This document shows, piece after piece, positions 61,194 to 64,000 of a DNA stretch of 64,000 nt. The notes below the pieces were generated by a model. It saw only the letters and a list, made by a program, of their open reading frames with translations, made no database searches and was not told the DNA's origin. A program made the translations under genes and the position numbers. The stretch is from positions 16,601-80,600 of the forward strand of contig JAHEMJ010000006.1 of assembly GCA_024643725.1 (NCBI GenBank). The letters run 5' to 3'. The first letter of the stretch is position 1. Each line of letters opens with the position of its first letter. The stretch comes from Crocinitomicaceae bacterium. Its GTDB lineage: Bacteria; Bacteroidota; Bacteroidia; Flavobacteriales_D; Crocinitomicaceae.

Positions 61194-62939
61194 ATGAAAA
61201 TCCTTTTAAGTTACCTCGGACGCTACAAATCACTTGTCTTTCTTGCATTGGTATTAGCGAGTATCAACCAAGTATTTTCCTTGTTGGATCCGTTTATTTT
61301 TGGGAAAATCTTGGATCGTTTCGCAACGCATCCAAAGGACTTCACAGAGTCTCAGTTTATCAGCGGAGTGGGATGGTTGATTGCAGCGGCGATTGGAGTT
61401 GCCATGGTGAGTCGTACCGCAAAAGCTTTTCAGGATTACAGCATCAACTTAATCATTCAGAAATTAGGCGCGGACATCTACACAGACGGATTGAAGCACA
61501 CACTACAAATTGCCTACAATGAATTCGAGGATCAGCGCAGTGGAGAAACCTTGAACATCCTTCAAAAAGTACGAACGGATGCCGAGCGATTCATTATGAG
61601 TTTTATCAATATCCTTTTTGTATCCATTGTTGGATTGGTGTTCGTAATGGTATACGCCTTTACCGTTCAACCGGGATTGATTCTTTTGTACTTACTTTCA
61701 GCAGCTGGATTGAGTATCTTCATTAGCTTCTTGTCAAAACGCATCAAGAAAGTACAGATGACCATCATGAGCGAAACGAAGCAGTTGGCGGGAAGCACTA
61801 CTGAAAGTTTACGCAACATTGAATTGATCAAAAGTTTGGGCTTAACGCAGCAAGAGACAGACCGTTTGAATGACCGCACGCGCAAAATCCTTCAATTGGA
61901 ATTGAAAAAAGTGCGTCAAGTACGAAGCATTAGTTTCATTCAAGGAACAACAGTGAATTTATTGCGCCAGTCCATCATGTTCATTTTGATGTACTTATTG
62001 TTTCATGGATCCTTGTCACTTGGACAAATCATGACCTTGCAATTTTATTCCTTCTTTATCTTTGGACCATTACAAGAAGTTGGAAACGTGATTATTGCTT
62101 ACCGTGAAGCGGAAGCATCTTTGAACAATTTCGAAAACATCATCAACACACCGATTGAGAAGAAACCAGAGAATCCAGTCCCTTTGAATGCCATTGAGAA
62201 ATTAGCCTTTCATAACTTAACGTTCCGTCATAAATCCGCAAGTTACGATGCCTTGAGCGACATCCATTTCGAAGTGCACAAAGGAGAAACCGTCGCTTTT
62301 GTTGGTCCAAGTGGATCTGGAAAAAGCACCTTGGTTAAATTACTTGTTGGATTGTATTCTACGCCGAACGGTAAAATTTATTACAACGATATTGAGTCCA
62401 CCAGCATCGACCGCGATGAATTACAGCAACAGTTGGGTTTTGTCACACAGGACACCCAATTATTCGCCGGAACGATCCGAGAAAATCTATTGTTTACCAA
62501 ACCAGATGCCACGCAAGAACAATTGGATTTTGCCTTGACACAGGCCTCTTGTGAAGGATTAATAGCCCGAAGTGAAAAAGGAATCGACACCGTGATTGGT
62601 GAAGGAGGAATGAAACTTTCTGGAGGAGAAAAACAACGGTTGTCCATTGCCCGTGCCTTGATTCGAAATCCACGTTTGTTGGTATTCGACGAAGCGACAT
62701 CCGCTTTGGATTCCATCACGGAAGAAGCGATTTCAAACACGATTCGTTCCATTGGAAGTCACAAAGAACACATCACGGTACTCATCGCACACCGTTTGTC
62801 CACCATTATGCACGCAGACAAAATTTTCGTCCTCGAAAAAGGTGTGATTGTCGAAACAGGTAAACACGAAGAATTACTTGCAGAAAAAGGCTTGTATTAC
62901 GCGATGTGGAGACAGCAGATCGGAGAGAGAAGGGAGTAA
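61194..62939 (+). CDS. ABC exporter, fused membrane and ATPase domains (MsbA-like)
   Basis: ATG 61194 gives 581 residues, the normal size; the longer frame from 61125 overlaps the promoter. Six membrane helices in the first ~320 residues, then the ATPase: Walker A GPSGSGKST, signature LSGGEKQRLS, Walker B RLLVFDEATSALD, switch IAHRLST. Works as a dimer to move lipids, peptides or drugs outward; substrate unknown. Divergent from menF. Confidence 0.92.
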   Translation: MKILLSYLGRYKSLVFLALVLASINQVFSLLDPFIFGKILDRFATHPKDFTESQFISGVGWLIAAAIGVAMVSRTAKAFQDYSINLIIQKLGADIYTDGLKHTLQIAYNEFEDQRSGETLNILQKVRTDAERFIMSFINILFVSIVGLVFVMVYAFTVQPGLILLYLLSAAGLSIFISFLSKRIKKVQMTIMSETKQLAGSTTESLRNIELIKSLGLTQQETDRLNDRTRKILQLELKKVRQVRSISFIQGTTVNLLRQSIMFILMYLLFHGSLSLGQIMTLQFYSFFIFGPLQEVGNVIIAYREAEASLNNFENIINTPIEKKPENPVPLNAIEKLAFHNLTFRHKSASYDALSDIHFEVHKGETVAFVGPSGSGKSTLVKLLVGLYSTPNGKIYYNDIESTSIDRDELQQQLGFVTQDTQLFAGTIRENLLFTKPDATQEQLDFALTQASCEGLIARSEKGIDTVIGEGGMKLSGGEKQRLSIARALIRNPRLLVFDEATSALDSITEEAISNTIRSIGSHKEHITVLIAHRLSTIMHADKIFVLEKGVIVETGKHEELLAEKGLYYAMWRQQIGERRE

Positions 62940-62951
62940 GGGAGCGCGGAC

Positions 62952-63404
62952 TTAGCGATTCGCACGGACCAAGACCGCTTTAATCATTTCATTGTTCAAT
63001 CGGCAAGATTCGTCGAGAGAAAATCCATTTTTCAGATAGAAATGGAGTGGAGATTGATAGAATGTCCCATCGGATTTCAAGTCTGTATCGTGATCAATCA
63101 CCCAACCTGAAAATGCTCTTCCTTCCTTTTTCATTTCAGCAAGTAGGGCAGAACCGAGTCCTTTTTGTTGATATTTATTGGATACGATAATAGAAAATCG
63201 CAGGTCATTTTCCTTTTCGAACAACACGGACCATGCGATGATTTCATCTTGTTGATTCAATACGTAAAAGTGAATGACCAGCGTGGTGTCCACGAGTAAA
63301 AGGGAAAAACGATCTGTTAGTTTTTGTGGATATTCCTCATTCCACAAGGCATTTACCTCCGCCATTTGTTTAGCGGACAAGGTTGCACTACGATGAATCT
63401 TCAT
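62952..63404 (-). CDS. GNAT family acetyltransferase
   Basis: It encodes 150 residues. Acetyl-CoA loop VSNKYQQKGLGSALLAEMKK and the preceding strand RFSIIVS mark the GNAT fold; the end HFYLKNGFSLDES fits too. Substrate unknown. It lies 1 bp after the thioesterase gene, so the two are co-transcribed. Confidence 0.82.
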   Translation of the reverse strand: MKIHRSATLSAKQMAEVNALWNEEYPQKLTDRFSLLLVDTTLVIHFYVLNQQDEIIAWSVLFEKENDLRFSIIVSNKYQQKGLGSALLAEMKKEGRAFSGWVIDHDTDLKSDGTFYQSPLHFYLKNGFSLDESCRLNNEMIKAVLVRANR

Positions 63405-63405
63405 C

Positions 63406-63828
63406 TTATTTTTTTTCTAATACCATCACGGTATGTTTTCCTGTACAAATCAAACGATTTGTGTCCTTTTCTCGTACTTCGATGGACCATAAATGGGTCG
63501 TTCTTCCTCCGTGAACCAGAGTTGCCGTCGCCAAAACTTCACCTGATTGTATGCCTCCCACATGATTCGCACTGACTTCTAGTCCGACTGCGTAATGTGT
63601 TTCATGGTTAATCAAGAGCACGGAACCCAAAGATCCAACCGTTTCCACAAGTGCAGCACTGGCACCACCATGTAAAAGTCCCATGGGTTGTTTGGTGCGA
63701 TGATCGACTGGCATCGACGCCACGACATAGTTGTCTCCAATTTCAACATATTGAATACCAAGTTTTTCCATCAAGGTATCCTTGTTCATGGCGTTTAATT
63801 CGTCCAGTGGTACTTGTGTTAGTTTCAT
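63406..63828 (-). CDS. Hotdog-fold thioesterase, YdiI/MenI type
   Basis: It encodes 140 residues. GLLHGGASAALVETVGS with His 53 and Glu 62 is the PaaI/YdiI active site, and the second half (VGLEVSANHVGGIQSGEVLA) fits the same clan. YdiI-type enzymes release 1,4-dihydroxy-2-naphthoate from its CoA ester in menaquinone synthesis; with menF and menD 3-5 kb away this is a good MenI candidate, not proven. A box TACCTTTG (63833-63840) sits 4 bp before its ATG. Confidence 0.85.
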   Translation of the reverse strand: MKLTQVPLDELNAMNKDTLMEKLGIQYVEIGDNYVVASMPVDHRTKQPMGLLHGGASAALVETVGSLGSVLLINHETHYAVGLEVSANHVGGIQSGEVLATATLVHGGRTTHLWSIEVREKDTNRLICTGKHTVMVLEKK

Positions 63829-63832
63829 GAAA

Positions 63833-63840
63833 CAAAGGTA
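63833..63840 (-). promoter_or_regulatory. -7 promoter box TACCTTTG of the thioesterase
   Basis: Perfect TAnnTTTG on the minus strand, ending 4 bp before the ATG, so the message would be leaderless or nearly so. No -33 TTG at the usual spacing. Confidence 0.5.
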
Positions 63841-63880
63841 AACAATCGCAACTATTTTTAGATTTTTTTTATCCGAACGC

Positions 63881-63910
63881 TTGTCAATTCTGAAAGTTTA
63901 CTTACTTTTG
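63881..63910 (+). promoter_or_regulatory. Promoter of tRNA-Ser (TTG-N19-TACTTTTG)
   Basis: TTG (63881-63883), 19 bp spacer, TACTTTTG (63903-63910): exact Bacteroidota consensus and spacing. The tRNA begins 5 bp later. Confidence 0.85.
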
Positions 63911-63914
63911 CCCC

Positions 63915-63999
63915 GGAGAGTTGGCAGAGTGGTCGATTGCGGCAGTCTTGAAAACTGTTGAACCGCGAGGTTCCGGGGGTTCGAATCCCTCACTCTCCG
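63915..63999 (+). tRNA. tRNA-Ser (anticodon UGA)
   Basis: An 85-nt gene with a long variable arm typical of tRNA-Ser. Acceptor stem GGAGAGT / ACTCTCC, D-arm with TGGCAGAGTGGTCGATTGC, anticodon stem CAGT/ACTG around CTTGAAA with TGA at 63949-63951, variable arm GAACCGCGAGGTTC, T-arm GGGGGTTCGAATCCC. The window ends one base later, so an encoded CCA cannot be judged. Confidence 0.97.
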
Positions 64000-64000
64000 C

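Noticed and set aside
1..64000. CRISPR array
   Set aside because: No series of evenly spaced direct repeats is visible on either strand, and no cas gene is present.

Overview
The window looks like a chromosomal segment of a member of Bacteroidota, most likely Flavobacteriales and plausibly a Crocinitomicaceae/Fluviicola-type bacterium. Three things point there: promoters of the TTG-N19/20-TAnnTTTG type (rpsA, tRNA-Ser and others), few Shine-Dalgarno sites, and a core gene set usual for that group (OstA-like LPS protein, menF-menD, GH92, M13 peptidase, TonB-type outer-membrane protein, ABC-2 operons). No rRNA, CRISPR array, integrase or transposase gene is visible.

Region 1, about 1-22,100: an AT-rich accessory island. 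It holds the tail of a larger gene (1-1110) and then about 37 small genes, all but one on the + strand. Most encode lipoproteins, signal-peptide proteins or 2-4-helix membrane proteins with no recognisable family. The recognisable ones are DUF1493 (three copies), DUF4265, a Sel1-repeat protein, a MORN-repeat protein, a membrane-anchored PH-like protein and DUF6688. Families like these occur as immunity genes next to polymorphic (RHS) toxins. Sequence debris supports that reading: an RHS core motif (SDYSPFG...GRTE) at 11,821, a possible toxin-tail fragment at 11,273, a 77-bp piece of the first gene reused at 15,755, a 710-bp direct repeat carrying a DUF1493 + lipoprotein pair (10,551 and 19,230), a frameshifted gene at 2,570 and a decayed MNT/HepT toxin-antitoxin pair near 18,750-19,200. 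My inference is that this is an orphan immunity or toxin-cassette graveyard downstream of an RHS-type locus outside the window.

Region 2, 22,195-64,000: conserved core genome with tight operons. It includes an alpha/beta hydrolase and a membrane protein; a Fic protein; an M28 peptidase; ychF-fahA-relA/spoT (+) convergent with fur-like-STAS-purA-ostA (-); rpsA and yqgE (-); hisS plus a small lipoprotein (+); a von Willebrand-type membrane protein, YiiX-like hydrolase, ElaA-like acetyltransferase and M13 peptidase operon (-); thiolase and a GH92 mannosidase (+); SRPBCC and an ABC-2 exporter/LolA-like operon (+); TPR protein-ribH-glmM-channel-like protein (-); a large TonB-receptor-like outer-membrane protein (+); menF-menD-terC-unknown (-) divergent from an ABC exporter (+); and a YdiI/MenI-type thioesterase with an acetyltransferase (-). 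A tRNA-Ser(UGA) ends the window.

Together region 2 covers menaquinone synthesis (menF, menD, possible menI), riboflavin and cell-wall precursor synthesis, purine synthesis, translation (rpsA, hisS, tRNA-Ser), the stringent response and envelope biogenesis. Region 1 is the variable, inter-strain competition part.
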